A stretch of 64,000 nt of DNA from Pseudomonas syringae (GTDB taxonomy: Bacteria > Pseudomonadota > Gammaproteobacteria > Pseudomonadales > Pseudomonadaceae): positions 1 through 64,000 of the forward strand of contig NZ_WKCB01000024.1 of the NCBI RefSeq assembly GCF_021606685.1, in the 5' to 3' direction. The notes beneath the pieces are model-generated. The model worked only from the letters and a program-made list of their open reading frames with translations. It made no database searches and was not told where the DNA came from. Below, one piece after another: positions 48,770 through 58,742 of the stretch. The translations under genes were made by a program, and so were the position numbers. Numbering within the stretch: position 1 is the first letter of the stretch; each line of letters starts with the position of its first letter.

Positions 48770-49291
48770 ATGCGTCGCGCTCTGTTTGCGTTATTGCTGC
48801 TGGTCGCCGTGCCTGCCTGGGCCGAGCAGCAGCCCAAGGATTTGTCCTGGCAAGAGATGATCCCGCCGGATGCGCCGCCGGAAATCCCCAACATGAAACC
48901 GCTGCACGACTTGTCGAACATGGCCGATGCCTTGTCCGTCGAGGCCGCGCCTGCGGCCAAGCAGGACCTGCCCAATGCGCCGGTGGTGCAGAGCCTCGAC
49001 GGCCAGCATATCCGCCTGCCGGGGTACATCGTGCCGCTGGAAGTCAGCGAAGAGGGGCGCACCACCGAGTTTTTGCTGGTGCCGTATTTCGGCGCGTGCA
49101 TCCATGTGCCGCCACCGCCGTCGAACCAGATCGTGCACGTGAAGAGCGAAATCGGCGTGAAGCTCGATGAGCTGTATCAGCCGTATTGGATCGAGGGGGC
49201 GATGCAGGTCAAACCGTCCACCAGCGAACTGGCCGACGCCGGTTACCAGATGGATGCCGAGAAGATTTATATCTACGAACTGCCGGAATAG
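48770..49291 (+). CDS. DUF3299 periplasmic protein
   Basis: The 173-residue protein has a signal peptide (RRALFALLLLVAVPAWA) and a DUF3299 core, LPGYIVPLEVSEEGRTTEFL with VPYFGACIHVPPPPSN. It is the last gene of the zinc-linked transporter operon. GAGGAAGG precedes the ATG at 48770; an upstream ATG at 48755 overlaps the permease stop but has no ribosome site. Confidence 0.88.
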   Translation: MRRALFALLLLVAVPAWAEQQPKDLSWQEMIPPDAPPEIPNMKPLHDLSNMADALSVEAAPAAKQDLPNAPVVQSLDGQHIRLPGYIVPLEVSEEGRTTEFLLVPYFGACIHVPPPPSNQIVHVKSEIGVKLDELYQPYWIEGAMQVKPSTSELADAGYQMDAEKIYIYELPE

Positions 49292-49319
49292 CCCTGCACA
49301 ACAACCCTGAAGATCCCAT

Positions 49320-49407
49320 GTGGGAGCGGGCTTGCTCGCGAACGCGTAGTGTCAGTCAGCAGATTAATTGACTGATCCACCGCATTCGCAAGCAAGCCCG
49401 CTCCCAC
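49320..49407. repeat. REPIN, GTGGGAGCGGGCTTGCTCGCGA arm type
   Basis: Two inverted arms, GTGGGAGCGGGCTTGCTCGCGAA and its near complement (TTCGCAAGCAAGCCCGCTCCCAC), with spacer TCAGTCAG..CTGA pairs. It lies between the zinc operon and oprG. Confidence 0.9.
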
Positions 49408-49433
49408 GTTTTTGATCCGTGTTTACCCTTTCA

Positions 49434-49447
49434 TTGAGCTGAATCAA
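49434..49447 (+). promoter_or_regulatory. Candidate ANR/FNR box upstream of oprG
   Basis: TTGAGCTGAATCAA differs from the FNR consensus TTGAT-N4-ATCAA by one base. Its centre is about 29-34 bases before a TACCAT -10 box at 49469-49474, which fits class II activation at -41.5 of a start near 49482. OprG is known to depend on ANR in P. aeruginosa. Confidence 0.65.
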
Positions 49448-49511
49448 AAGATCGCGCGGAACGATCTTTACCATTGGACGTACAACTTTTAAACGTCCTT
49501 TTGGAGCTCCC

Positions 49512-50210
49512 ATGAACAAGTCTCTGCTCGGCGCGTCCCTCTTCGCGCTCGCCCTCGCCGCCCCGGTCGCCCACGCTCACGAAGCGGGCGACATTCTGGT
49601 TCGAGCCGGTGCAATCACCGTGAACCCGAAAGCCGACAGCGGCCACGTCAAGGTTGACCAGGGCCCGTTGGCCGGCACCAACCTGAACGGCAAGGCGACC
49701 ATGAGCAGCGACACCCAACTGGGCCTGAACTTCGCCTACATGCTCACCAACCACGTGGGTATCGAGCTGCTGGCGGCCACGCCGTTCGAGCATGATGTGA
49801 AGATCAAGGGCACCACACTCGGCCCGGCCAACGGCAAGCTCGGCACCCTGAAACACCTGCCGCCGACCTTGAGCGTGGTGTACTACCCACTGGATAACAA
49901 ATCCGCGTTCCAGCCGTATGTCGGCGCCGGTATCAACTACACCTGGATCTACGACGAACACGTCGGCAGCCGCGCCCAAGGCGCCGGCTTCAGCAACTTC
50001 AAGGCCGAGAACTCCTGGGGCTGGGCCGCGCAGATCGGCGCCGACTACATGATCAACGACAAGTGGATGATCAACGCCCAGGCGCGCTACATCGACATCA
50101 GCACCAAGGCCACCGTGGAAAACAACGGCGTGGCCCCTGGCACACGCGCCAAGGTCAATGTGGACGTGGACCCGATGGTGTACATGGTGGGCATCGGCTA
50201 CAAGTTCTAA
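49512..50210 (+). CDS. oprG: OmpW-family outer-membrane protein OprG
   Basis: The 232-residue protein has a signal peptide ending near AHAHEAGDI, the OmpW start ILVRAGAITVNP, beta-barrel strands and a C-terminal aromatic end (VGIGYKF). OmpW/OprG forms an 8-stranded barrel that transports small hydrophobic compounds. GGAG precedes the ATG. A likely ANR box upstream suggests induction at low oxygen. Confidence 0.93.
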   Translation: MNKSLLGASLFALALAAPVAHAHEAGDILVRAGAITVNPKADSGHVKVDQGPLAGTNLNGKATMSSDTQLGLNFAYMLTNHVGIELLAATPFEHDVKIKGTTLGPANGKLGTLKHLPPTLSVVYYPLDNKSAFQPYVGAGINYTWIYDEHVGSRAQGAGFSNFKAENSWGWAAQIGADYMINDKWMINAQARYIDISTKATVENNGVAPGTRAKVNVDVDPMVYMVGIGYKF

Positions 50211-50229
50211 GCAACACTGCAAAACCAAT

Positions 50230-50317
50230 GTGGGAGGGGGCTTGCTCCCGATAGCGGTGGATCAGCCAATGAAACTGTTGACTGACACTCTGCTATCGGG
50301 AGCAAGCCCCCTCCCAC
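50230..50317. repeat. REPIN, GTGGGAGGGGGCTTGCTCCCGAT arm type
   Basis: Inverted arms GTGGGAGGGGGCTTGCTCCCGAT and complement with a spacer. It is a hybrid between the GGGGGC and GGAGCG classes. It lies between convergent genes. Confidence 0.9.
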
Positions 50318-50335
50318 ATTTAGTTGTGCGTGTAT

Positions 50336-51220
50336 TCAACTGTGGCGGTAGAACCGGTCCAGCAACGCCGGCAACCCCGCGCGCCACGCCCGTGGCTTGA
50401 TGCCGAAGGTGTGGAGGATTTTCTTGCAGGCCAGCACCGCGTGTTGCGGTTCTTCACTCGCATCCGGCCGGGCCGCGTGGGCCTGGGCGGTGGGGGACTC
50501 AATCGCCAGCGGGTGAAAGTTGCGCGCTTCGGTGAGGATCGCCTGGCCCAGCGCCAACGGCGTGGTCGCCTCATGGCCGGCGTAGTGATACGTGCCCCAC
50601 AGCGGCGCCGCGCAATCGAGTTGCTTGAGCACCGAGATGATCACCCGCGCGGCATCGTCTACCGGCGTCGGGTTGCCGCGACGGTCATCTGCCATCAGCA
50701 GTTCATCCGGTTTCTCGGCCCGGGCCAGGAAGCGCCCAAGGGTGCCGTCGACGCTGTCATCCAGCAACCAGCCGAACCGCAGCAGCACGTGCTGCGGGCA
50801 CGCGGCGCGCACACTCTGCTCGATACGCCACAACGCCTGGCCACGCAGGCCCAGGGGCACCGGTTCGTCTTTTTCGCTGTAGGCGGTGGCGCGGGAGCCA
50901 TCGAACACGCGGTAGCTGGACGGTTGCAGCAGGGTGATGTTGTGGTGCTGACACAGTTCGGCCAGGCGTTCGATGGCGAACTCCTGGGCAGCCAAACGGG
51001 TTTCGCTGACCGCTTCGGCCTGGAACCAGTCGAAATAGTAGGCGAGGTTGATCAACGCATCGGGACGGGTATCGTCGAGCAATTGGGTAAGGCTCGCGGC
51101 ATCCCAGCCGTCTTGGGGCGGTTTAGGCGCGAGGAAACCAATGTCTTCCTCTGCACCCAGGCGAATCAGCGCCTGCCCGAGGGCATTCCCGCCGCCCAGT
51201 AACATAAGGCGCATTCGCAT
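50336..51220 (-). CDS. RmlD-like sugar-nucleotide-binding/epimerase family protein
   Basis: The 294-residue Rossmann-fold protein has LLGGGNALGQALIR at the start, PDALINLAYYFDWF and YSEKDEPVPLGLRGQALW. It belongs to the dTDP-4-dehydrorhamnose reductase-like group but the YxxxK catalytic pair is not obvious, so activity is uncertain. There is a second ATG two codons in. It follows oprG in P. aeruginosa as well. Confidence 0.85.
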   Translation of the reverse strand: MRMRLMLLGGGNALGQALIRLGAEEDIGFLAPKPPQDGWDAASLTQLLDDTRPDALINLAYYFDWFQAEAVSETRLAAQEFAIERLAELCQHHNITLLQPSSYRVFDGSRATAYSEKDEPVPLGLRGQALWRIEQSVRAACPQHVLLRFGWLLDDSVDGTLGRFLARAEKPDELLMADDRRGNPTPVDDAARVIISVLKQLDCAAPLWGTYHYAGHEATTPLALGQAILTEARNFHPLAIESPTAQAHAARPDASEEPQHAVLACKKILHTFGIKPRAWRAGLPALLDRFYRHS

Positions 51221-51387
51221 AGATTGAGCAGGCCCGGTCTGTTTGGAACGATGGTAATTATCGGCAGGCGTGTGAGCCTGGCCGCAGGTTGTTGCCAGAA
51301 TCGTTGCATTTTGCGGGTTTGTAGCGCAACCGTCACGGATAAAGTACGTGTTTGCAACTTGTTGAAGCGGGCAGCATCAATCACTAC

Positions 51388-54300
51388 ATGAACCTTCTTG
51401 AATCAACGGACACCGTATTGGACGGCTTTCACCCCGCCGTCAGTGCCTGGTTCCGCAGTACGTTCCCTTGGGTGACAGGCGCCCAGGCCCAGGCGTGGCC
51501 GTTGATCCGCCAACGGCGCTCGACGCTGATCGCCGCGCCCACCGGCTCCGGCAAGACGCTGACCGCTTTCCTCGCGGTGCTCAACGACCTGGTGCAACAG
51601 GGCCTGGCCAACGGCGGGCAACTGCCGGATGAAACGCTGGTGGTGTATGTGTCGCCGCTCAAGGCGCTGTCCAACGACATTCAGATCAACCTGCAAAACC
51701 CGCTGACCGGTATTACCCAGCAGTTGCTGGCCGCAGGCCTGCCGCCGCTGGCCATTCGCACCGCCGTGCGCACCGGCGACACGCCACAAAAAGACCGCGC
51801 GCTGATGCGCAAACGCCCGCCGCATATCCTGGTGACGACCCCGGAATCGCTCTACGTGCTGCTGGGCTCGGACTCGGGCCGGCAAATGCTGGCCAGCACG
51901 CGCACGGTGATCGTCGACGAAATCCACGCCATCGCCGCCGGCAAGCGCGGTAGCCACCTGGCCTTGAGCCTGGAGCGTCTGCAAGGCTTGTGCAGCGAGC
52001 CGCTGACCCGCATCGGCCTGTCGGCCACGCAAAAGCCCATCGAGGCGGTGTCACGGTTTCTGGTGGGCAGCGGCCGTGAGTGCGCCATTGTGGATATTGG
52101 CCACGCCCGCCCGCGCGACCTGGATATCGAGGTGCCGCCCGTGCCGCTCTCGGCGGTGATGGCCAACGATGTGTGGGGGCTGGTCTACGACCGCCTCGCC
52201 GAGTTGGCGCGCGAACACCGCACGACACTGATTTTCGTCAACACCCGGCGCCTGGCCGAGCGCCTGGCCCGGCACTTGAGCGAACGCCTGGGCAAGACCG
52301 CCGTAGCCGCCCACCATGGCAGCCTGGCCAAGGAGCTGCGCCTGGACGCCGAGCAACGCCTCAAGGCCGGTGAGCTGCAAGTGCTGATCGCCACCGCGTC
52401 GCTGGAACTGGGGATTGATATCGGCGATGTCGACCTGGTGTGCCAGATCGGCTCGCCGGGGTCCATCAATGGCTTCCTGCAGAGGGTCGGCCGCTCCGGG
52501 CACCAGGTCGGCGGCACACCCAAGGGGCGCCTGTTCGCCACCACCCGTGACGATTTGATCGAATGCGCCGCCCTGCTCGACTGCGTGCGCCGGGGCGAGC
52601 TGGACACCTTGCACATACCACTCGCGCCGCTGGACGTGCTGGCCCAGCAGATCATCGCCGAGGTCAGCGCGCGGGAATGGTCAGAGTCGGCCCTGCTGGC
52701 GCTGATCCGCCGCGCCGCGCCCTACGCCGAGCTGGATGAGCGCCACTACCAGGCCCTGCTGCAGATGCTCGCCGAGGGCTATAACGGGCGCCAGGGCATT
52801 CGCAGTGCCTACCTGCACCGCGACGCCGTGACCCACACCCTGCGCGGCCGCCGTGGCGCCAAGCTGACGGCCGTGACCAGCGGCGGCACCATCCCCGACA
52901 ATGCCGACTACAGCGTGTTGCTGGAGCCCCAAAGCCTGAACATCGGCAGCGTCAACGAAGACTTTGCGGTGGAAAGCATCGCCGGGGACATCTTCCAGCT
53001 CGGCAATACCTCTTACCGGATCCTGCGGATCGAAGCCGGCAAAGTGCGCGTCGAGGATGCTCACGGCCAGCCGCCGACCATCCCGTTCTGGATGGGCGAA
53101 GCGCCGGGGCGCAGTCACGAACTGTCGGCGGCCGTGGCGCGTTTGCAGGGGCAACTGGACGCGCTGCTCAGCGCCAGCCCCGGTGAGCTTCAACCGGCAC
53201 TTGACTGGCTCAGCGACACCCTCGGCCTGAACCGCGCCAGCGCCGAACAGATCGTCGATTACCTGGCCCGCGCGCGCCTGGCCCTCAGCGCGTTGCCGTC
53301 CCAGGACACGTTGATCATGGAGCGTTTTTTCGACGCGTCCGGCGGCACCCAACTGATCATCCACACCCCGTTTGGCAGCCGCATCAACCGCGCCTGGGGC
53401 CTGGCCCTGCGCAAGCGTTTTTGTCGTACGTTCAATTTCGAACTGCAGGCGGCGGCGAGTGAGAATGCGATCGTGCTGTCGCTGTCCACCAGCCACAGTT
53501 TCGAGCTGGACGAGGTATGGCGCTATCTGAACAGCCACAGCGCTGAACACATCCTGATCCAGGCCGTGCTGGACGCGCCGCTGTTCGGCGTGCGCTGGCG
53601 CTGGAACGCCGGTGTGGCCCTGGCATTGCCGCGCTTTACCGGCGGTCGCAAGGTGGCGCCGCAGATCCAGCGCATGAAAAGCGAAGACTTGATCGCCAGC
53701 GTGTTTCCCGACCAGATCGCCTGCCTGGAAAACCTCGCCGGCGAGCGCGAAATCCCCGAGCACCCGCTGGTGGAGCAAACCCTCGACGACTGCCTGCACG
53801 AAGCCATGGACAGCGACGGCTGGCTGGCCCTGTTGCGGCGCATGGAAGCGGGCGACGTGCGCCTGATCAGCCGCGACCTGCCCGCGCCCTCGCCCATGGC
53901 TGCAGAAATTCTCAGCGCGCGGCCCTACACCTTTCTCGACGATGCCCCGTTGGAAGAGCGCCGCACCCAGGCCGTGCTCAACCGGCGCTGGAGCGACCCG
54001 CAGAGCGGCGACGACCTTGGCGCGTTGGATGCCGCAGCCATCGCCGGCGTACGCGAAGAAGCCTGGCCTGCACCCAATGGCCTGGATGAAATGCATGAAG
54101 CACTGATGAGCCTGGCATGCATCGCTCACCACGAAGTCACGCCGCAATGGGCCAAGTGGCTGCACGCCTTGGCCAACGGTGGGCGCGCCCATCAGCTGAG
54201 TAACGGGCTATGGGTGGCCGTGGAACGCTTGAGTTGCCTGCAGGCGATTTATCCCAACGACCTGCCGCTGCTGCCGGGTTTCGATGAGGCCTGGACTTAC

Positions 54301-55635
54301 GATGAGGCGCTGGTGGACGTGCTGCGCGCGCGGCTGGGTGGCTTCGGCCCGCTGAGCCTGCTGGAGATCGCCGCGCCGTTGGCCTTGCCGGTGGCCGACG
54401 TCACCCAGGCACTCGCACGCCTGGAGCAGGAAGGCTATGTGCTGCGCGGTCGTTTCAGCCCCGACGCCACTGAAGAGCAATGGTGCGAACGCCACTTGCT
54501 CGCGCGCATTCATCGCTACACGGTCAAGCGCCTGCGGCGGGAAATCGAGCCGGTGGCGTTGCAGGACTTCATGCGTTTCCTGTTCGACTGGCAACACCTG
54601 TCCGACGGTACCCGTGGCCAGGGCAGTGCGATGCTGGCGCAGATCGTCGGGCAGTTCGAAGGCTATGCGGCCGCCACCTCCGCCTGGGACAGTGACTTGC
54701 TCAGCGCGCGGCTCAAGGACTATTCATCCACCTGGCTCGATGAGCTGTGCCGCAGCGGCAAGCTGGTGTGGACGCGTTTGAGCAACAAGGCCAGCGCCAT
54801 CGCCCTGCGCAGCACGCCGGTGGTACTGCTGCCCCGCGCACAGGTGCCGCTGTGGGTGGGGCTGACCGAGCAGACCGACAGCAGCACGCTGTCGCCCAAG
54901 GCACAGAAAGTCCACGGAGCCTTGCGCGAACAGGGCGCGCTGTTTTTCGATGAACTGGTGCACGAAGCCCACCTGCTGCGCAGCGAACTGGAAAGCGCGT
55001 TGCAGGAACTGGTGGGCGCAGGCCTGGTGAATGCCGACAGCTTTGCCGGCCTGCGCGCACTGACCACGCCGGCCAGCAAACGCCAGGCGCGCAGCAGCCG
55101 CCGTGGGCGCGGCGCGTTTGTGGGCGGCATGGATGACGCCGGGCGCTGGGCGCTGATTCGCCGCTCGCCAACCGCGGCGGCGCCACACTCGGCAGAGACC
55201 CTGGAACATGTGGCAATGACCTTGCTGCGCCGCTACGGCGTGGTGTTCTGGCGCCTGCTGGAGCGCGAGGCGGATTGGCTGCCGAGCTGGCGCGAATTGC
55301 TGCGTACGTTCCATCGTCTGGAAGCACGCGGCGAAATTCGCGGCGGGCGCTTTGTCAGTGGCTTGGCGGGGGAACAGTTTGCGTTGCCGGAAGCGATCCC
55401 GTTGTTGCGCGAAGTGCGACGCAGGCCGCATGACGGAAGTTTGATTGCCGTGTGTGGGGCGGATCCGCTGAACCTGGTGGGCACGTTGTTACCGGGCAAC
55501 AAGGTGCCGGCGGTGAGCGGTAATCGGATTGTGTATCGGGATGGCTTGCCGGCAGCGGTGAGGGTGGCAGGCAAGCAGCAGGTGTTGCTGGAGGTGGATC
55601 AGCAGGCGGTGCAGGAGAAACTGATCCGGCATTGA
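51388..55635 (+). CDS. lhr: Lhr-type large ATP-dependent helicase
   Basis: The 1415-residue protein has the Lhr helicase core: Walker A APTGSGKTLTAF, DEIH in VDEIHAIAAG, SAT in GLSATQKP and motif VI QRVGRSGH. The long C-terminal half (about residues 500-1415) contains the Lhr-specific winged-helix and beta-barrel regions. Lhr acts in DNA repair. The ATG at 51388 was chosen as the first Met after TTG 51352; no strong ribosome site is seen. Confidence 0.94.
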   Translation: MNLLESTDTVLDGFHPAVSAWFRSTFPWVTGAQAQAWPLIRQRRSTLIAAPTGSGKTLTAFLAVLNDLVQQGLANGGQLPDETLVVYVSPLKALSNDIQINLQNPLTGITQQLLAAGLPPLAIRTAVRTGDTPQKDRALMRKRPPHILVTTPESLYVLLGSDSGRQMLASTRTVIVDEIHAIAAGKRGSHLALSLERLQGLCSEPLTRIGLSATQKPIEAVSRFLVGSGRECAIVDIGHARPRDLDIEVPPVPLSAVMANDVWGLVYDRLAELAREHRTTLIFVNTRRLAERLARHLSERLGKTAVAAHHGSLAKELRLDAEQRLKAGELQVLIATASLELGIDIGDVDLVCQIGSPGSINGFLQRVGRSGHQVGGTPKGRLFATTRDDLIECAALLDCVRRGELDTLHIPLAPLDVLAQQIIAEVSAREWSESALLALIRRAAPYAELDERHYQALLQMLAEGYNGRQGIRSAYLHRDAVTHTLRGRRGAKLTAVTSGGTIPDNADYSVLLEPQSLNIGSVNEDFAVESIAGDIFQLGNTSYRILRIEAGKVRVEDAHGQPPTIPFWMGEAPGRSHELSAAVARLQGQLDALLSASPGELQPALDWLSDTLGLNRASAEQIVDYLARARLALSALPSQDTLIMERFFDASGGTQLIIHTPFGSRINRAWGLALRKRFCRTFNFELQAAASENAIVLSLSTSHSFELDEVWRYLNSHSAEHILIQAVLDAPLFGVRWRWNAGVALALPRFTGGRKVAPQIQRMKSEDLIASVFPDQIACLENLAGEREIPEHPLVEQTLDDCLHEAMDSDGWLALLRRMEAGDVRLISRDLPAPSPMAAEILSARPYTFLDDAPLEERRTQAVLNRRWSDPQSGDDLGALDAAAIAGVREEAWPAPNGLDEMHEALMSLACIAHHEVTPQWAKWLHALANGGRAHQLSNGLWVAVERLSCLQAIYPNDLPLLPGFDEAWTYDEALVDVLRARLGGFGPLSLLEIAAPLALPVADVTQALARLEQEGYVLRGRFSPDATEEQWCERHLLARIHRYTVKRLRREIEPVALQDFMRFLFDWQHLSDGTRGQGSAMLAQIVGQFEGYAAATSAWDSDLLSARLKDYSSTWLDELCRSGKLVWTRLSNKASAIALRSTPVVLLPRAQVPLWVGLTEQTDSSTLSPKAQKVHGALREQGALFFDELVHEAHLLRSELESALQELVGAGLVNADSFAGLRALTTPASKRQARSSRRGRGAFVGGMDDAGRWALIRRSPTAAAPHSAETLEHVAMTLLRRYGVVFWRLLEREADWLPSWRELLRTFHRLEARGEIRGGRFVSGLAGEQFALPEAIPLLREVRRRPHDGSLIAVCGADPLNLVGTLLPGNKVPAVSGNRIVYRDGLPAAVRVAGKQQVLLEVDQQAVQEKLIRH

Positions 55636-55658
55636 AGTGGAGTGACGTTGAGGGCCTC

Positions 55659-55724
55659 TTCGCGAGCAAGCCCGCTCCCACACTGGAAATGCATTCCAAC
55701 TGTGGGAGGGGGCTTGCCCCCGAT
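55659..55724. repeat. Two single REP arms of different classes, converging
   Basis: TTCGCGAGCAAGCCCGCTCCCAC at 55659-55681 is an arm of the GTGGGAGCGGG class and GTGGGAGGGGGCTTGCCCCCGAT at 55702-55724 is an arm of the GTGGGAGGGGG class. They face each other with 20 bases between them, so they do not form a REPIN with matching arms. Confidence 0.85.
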
Positions 55725-55746
55725 GACGCCCGAACAGCCAACCTCA

Positions 55747-57852
55747 TCATTGAGGCCTGGGTTGCTCCGTCAACACCACTGACGCCGGCAATTCCTCACC
55801 CGGCTCAACAACCTGCGGCGTACGCTTGGGCAACAACACCTGCTGTGGATAAGTTTGCGCGAAGTGCACCTCGTCACAGTTATCCACAAGCTTTTTCAGC
55901 CGCTGGTTGAACGCGCGGCTCACTGCATATTGCCCGCCCGACACGGTGCGGAACTGCGCCGTCAGCACCACGCCATTGAGGTCCATCTTGTCGACGCCGA
56001 ACACCTCAAGCGGCCCTTGCAGGTTGTACTTGAGGAACACATCGTCGCGAATCGACTGGCCGGCCTCGCGGATCAGCTCCACCGCCTTGTCCACATCGGT
56101 GTCGTAAGTGAACTGCACCGAGAAAAACGCGTAGGCAAACTGCCGCGATTGATTGGTGACCGCCTTGATCTGCCCGAACGGCACCGAGTGCACAAACCCT
56201 TTGCCGTCGCGCAGGCGCAGGGTGCGAATGGTCAGGCCTTCGACGGTGCCGGCATGGCCGGAGTCGAGCACCACCCAGTCGCCGATGGACAGCGTGTCTT
56301 CAATGATGATGAACAGGCCGGTGATCACGTCCTGCACCAGTTGCTGCGAACCGAAACCGATGGCCAGGCCGACCACACCGGCACCCGCCAGCAGCGGCGC
56401 GACGTTGATCCCCAGGTTGGCCATGGTGGTAATTGCGCAGATCACCACCAGGATGATTTTCACCGCGTTGCGCAGCAGCGGCAGGATGGTCTTGACGCGC
56501 GTACTGGGCTGGCGGCTGGAGCGTTTGTTGACCGGCGGCTTCAGCGCTTCCTGGATGGCCGTGTCGAGCACCACCCAAAACAGCCAGGTCATCAGCAGGA
56601 TCAGGCCGATGCTGCTGAGGGAATCGCTGATCGCGCGGCCCACCGAATTGCGCTGGGCAAATTCAAACAGCGAGACACCCCAGATCCGCCCGAGGATTTC
56701 GATAAAGGCGATGGCCATGACGATGCGCAGGATCGCGTGCAACAGGCTGAGGAAGCGCTCCTTGTAGGCACTGCTGCGCTGGATCGCGACCTGGCTGCGG
56801 GACTTGAACAGGTGCTGCAATACCGTGCTCAAGAACACCGTACCGATGAGCAAAATGGTGGTGAACAGCGCACACCGCAGGGCCTTTTGATTGTCATCGC
56901 CGGCGCCGATCAGGTTGATCGCCGAGACCAGCACCATCAACAGGATCGGCCAGTACCACAGCCCGGAAAACACCCGCAGCGACTGCTGCAGCGCCGGGTG
57001 TTTTAGGCGTTGGGCCAACGGCCGATTGCGGATCAGATGCGCCACCGGACGGCGCAGGCGCACCACCAGCACACCAAAGATCACCGCCGCAAACAGGCCC
57101 GTGAACACGGCGATGCTGCTGGTGATATTGCCGCCCAGTTGGCGCGCAATTTGCGGGCTGGTCAGCGCGTCACTGAGGGCCGCGAGGAAGCCGATCAGGA
57201 ACAGCGGCTTGGGGCAGTAATCGCGAATAATCTGTACCGCCGGGCGCTTGTGGCCGACGTTGAACATAACGATGACGCACAGCAGCATCGACGTGGAAAA
57301 GATACCGCTGCTGGTGGCGTAGGCAAAGCACAGCGCCAGCGCACGGCCAATCGAGGTGGGTAAAAAGTGGCTGACGTACAAGGCCAGCGGCAGGCAGATC
57401 AACGCGGGGAGCGTATAGGGCACCACGTACCCGAGCACCGCGTGAAAACGCTTGCGCCGCTCAAAAAATGCGCGCCGGCTCAAGCGCTGCACAATAAAGC
57501 GCCCGAGTAAGGTCAGCAGGGTGAACGCGCCGATCCACACCCCCGACAGCAGCAGGAAATCCCCGGCAATGCTCCACGGCGAGCGCTGGGCGGTCTGGTC
57601 GACCAGACGCCCCACCTCATCCGCCGCCCGGTCGGCGCGCAGGCGCCATGCGTCAATCAGGTTCTGGTTGAGGTCCAGCTTCTGCTGTACGTCATCGATG
57701 CTGGAGCTGATAGCACCGAGCAGTCCGCCCTCCACCAGCAACTCCGGCTTGTCCGGCGCTTGGGGTTCAGGCGCGGTGGCCGCGGCGTGCAGTGCGCCGC
57801 TGCCGCAAAACAGCAGCGCGCCAAGCAGTAATGCGGTTTTTAAATTCGGCAA
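55747..57852 (-). CDS. Mechanosensitive ion channel (MscS family)
   Basis: The 701-residue protein has a signal peptide, a periplasmic stretch with coiled-coil (about residues 40-90), many membrane segments and the MscS pore helix and cytosolic beta-domain: GVVGLAIGFGSQQLVQDVITG and IGDWVVLDSGHAGTVEGLTIRTLRLRDG. It is of the larger MscS class. The start is TTG at 57852 with AAGGAG 9 bases upstream. It is downstream of the three-gene envelope operon on the same strand. Confidence 0.92.
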   Translation of the reverse strand: MPNLKTALLLGALLFCGSGALHAAATAPEPQAPDKPELLVEGGLLGAISSSIDDVQQKLDLNQNLIDAWRLRADRAADEVGRLVDQTAQRSPWSIAGDFLLLSGVWIGAFTLLTLLGRFIVQRLSRRAFFERRKRFHAVLGYVVPYTLPALICLPLALYVSHFLPTSIGRALALCFAYATSSGIFSTSMLLCVIVMFNVGHKRPAVQIIRDYCPKPLFLIGFLAALSDALTSPQIARQLGGNITSSIAVFTGLFAAVIFGVLVVRLRRPVAHLIRNRPLAQRLKHPALQQSLRVFSGLWYWPILLMVLVSAINLIGAGDDNQKALRCALFTTILLIGTVFLSTVLQHLFKSRSQVAIQRSSAYKERFLSLLHAILRIVMAIAFIEILGRIWGVSLFEFAQRNSVGRAISDSLSSIGLILLMTWLFWVVLDTAIQEALKPPVNKRSSRQPSTRVKTILPLLRNAVKIILVVICAITTMANLGINVAPLLAGAGVVGLAIGFGSQQLVQDVITGLFIIIEDTLSIGDWVVLDSGHAGTVEGLTIRTLRLRDGKGFVHSVPFGQIKAVTNQSRQFAYAFFSVQFTYDTDVDKAVELIREAGQSIRDDVFLKYNLQGPLEVFGVDKMDLNGVVLTAQFRTVSGGQYAVSRAFNQRLKKLVDNCDEVHFAQTYPQQVLLPKRTPQVVEPGEELPASVVLTEQPRPQ

Positions 57853-57911
57853 AACTCCGGGCTCCTTACAGAAGGGTCTGTAAGGAACTGACGGGTTTCA
57901 ACCGAGATGGT

Positions 57912-58742
57912 TCACTTCAGGTCGACATTCAGGCTCGGCGCACCAAACGCCACCAACTGCGCGTTGGAGCCCGCAAAATAGCCCTTCCAGAAGTCCTCCA
58001 GCGCCTGAATCGTCTTGCCGGAGCGATAGGCTTGCTTGACGTCCTTGGTCACCAGCGCCGCACCGGTCACGTAGACGCGCGCGCCTTGCAAATCGGCGAA
58101 CAAGCCTTTTTCGCTCACCCGTTTAAGCTCGGCCTCTGGCTGCAGATCACGAATCCGGTTGTTCGCATAGAAGCTGCCAAAATCGCTGTTCTCCAGCATG
58201 TCAGAGATCAGCAAGACGACGCGCTCCTGAGCCGGTTGCTGACCAAGGTCCTTACCGATTTCGCGCAACGAATGGAAAATCTCGCTGCGCGCAATATCTT
58301 CAGACGCCTCGCGCAAGGTGCTCACAAACACCTTGCCCAAGGTTTTGTTGAAAAAACTGCGCTGCTCGCCAAGGCAGGTATCCAGGGTGCGCAGCGATTG
58401 CATGCCGACCCGGTCGCGTACCTTCTCATCAACGCCCCGGTTGAGTTCACCGGCAAAACGCAGCTGCATGAATTGCCCCGGCAGGAATGCCGAAAAACTG
58501 TAGAGGCGAACCTTGTCACCCGGTTGAACGAAGCGCTGCACTTGGGCCCATGTCGCCTTCTGAATCACCTCGGGCATGGGGATCGTCTGATCGATGATCA
58601 CCGTTAATTCTCGACCCGCCGCAACCGGTCGGAACTCCCCGACCTTGGCGTAGGCATAGCAGTCAGGAATGTCGTTACGCTCGCCTGCCACCGCCATCAA
58701 CGGCGCCAGCAACAGGGCAAGGAAAACCCGCTGGATACTCAT
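57912..58742 (-). CDS. Periplasmic VWA-like protein of unknown function
   Basis: The 276-residue protein has a signal peptide (LALLLAPLMAVAGERND), then an Asp-rich start of a von Willebrand A-like fold: ELTVIIDQTIPMP (metal-site-like), GDKVRLYSFS and ERVVLLISDMLENSDFGSF. The classical DxSxS motif is modified to DQT, so metal binding is uncertain. It directly follows the membrane-protein gene with no gap. No named family was recognised. Confidence 0.75.
   Translation of the reverse strand: MSIQRVFLALLLAPLMAVAGERNDIPDCYAYAKVGEFRPVAAGRELTVIIDQTIPMPEVIQKATWAQVQRFVQPGDKVRLYSFSAFLPGQFMQLRFAGELNRGVDEKVRDRVGMQSLRTLDTCLGEQRSFFNKTLGKVFVSTLREASEDIARSEIFHSLREIGKDLGQQPAQERVVLLISDMLENSDFGSFYANNRIRDLQPEAELKRVSEKGLFADLQGARVYVTGAALVTKDVKQAYRSGKTIQALEDFWKGYFAGSNAQLVAFGAPSLNVDLK

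Noticed and set aside
52681..54192. 503-codon frame on the minus strand
   Set aside because: It is antisense to lhr.
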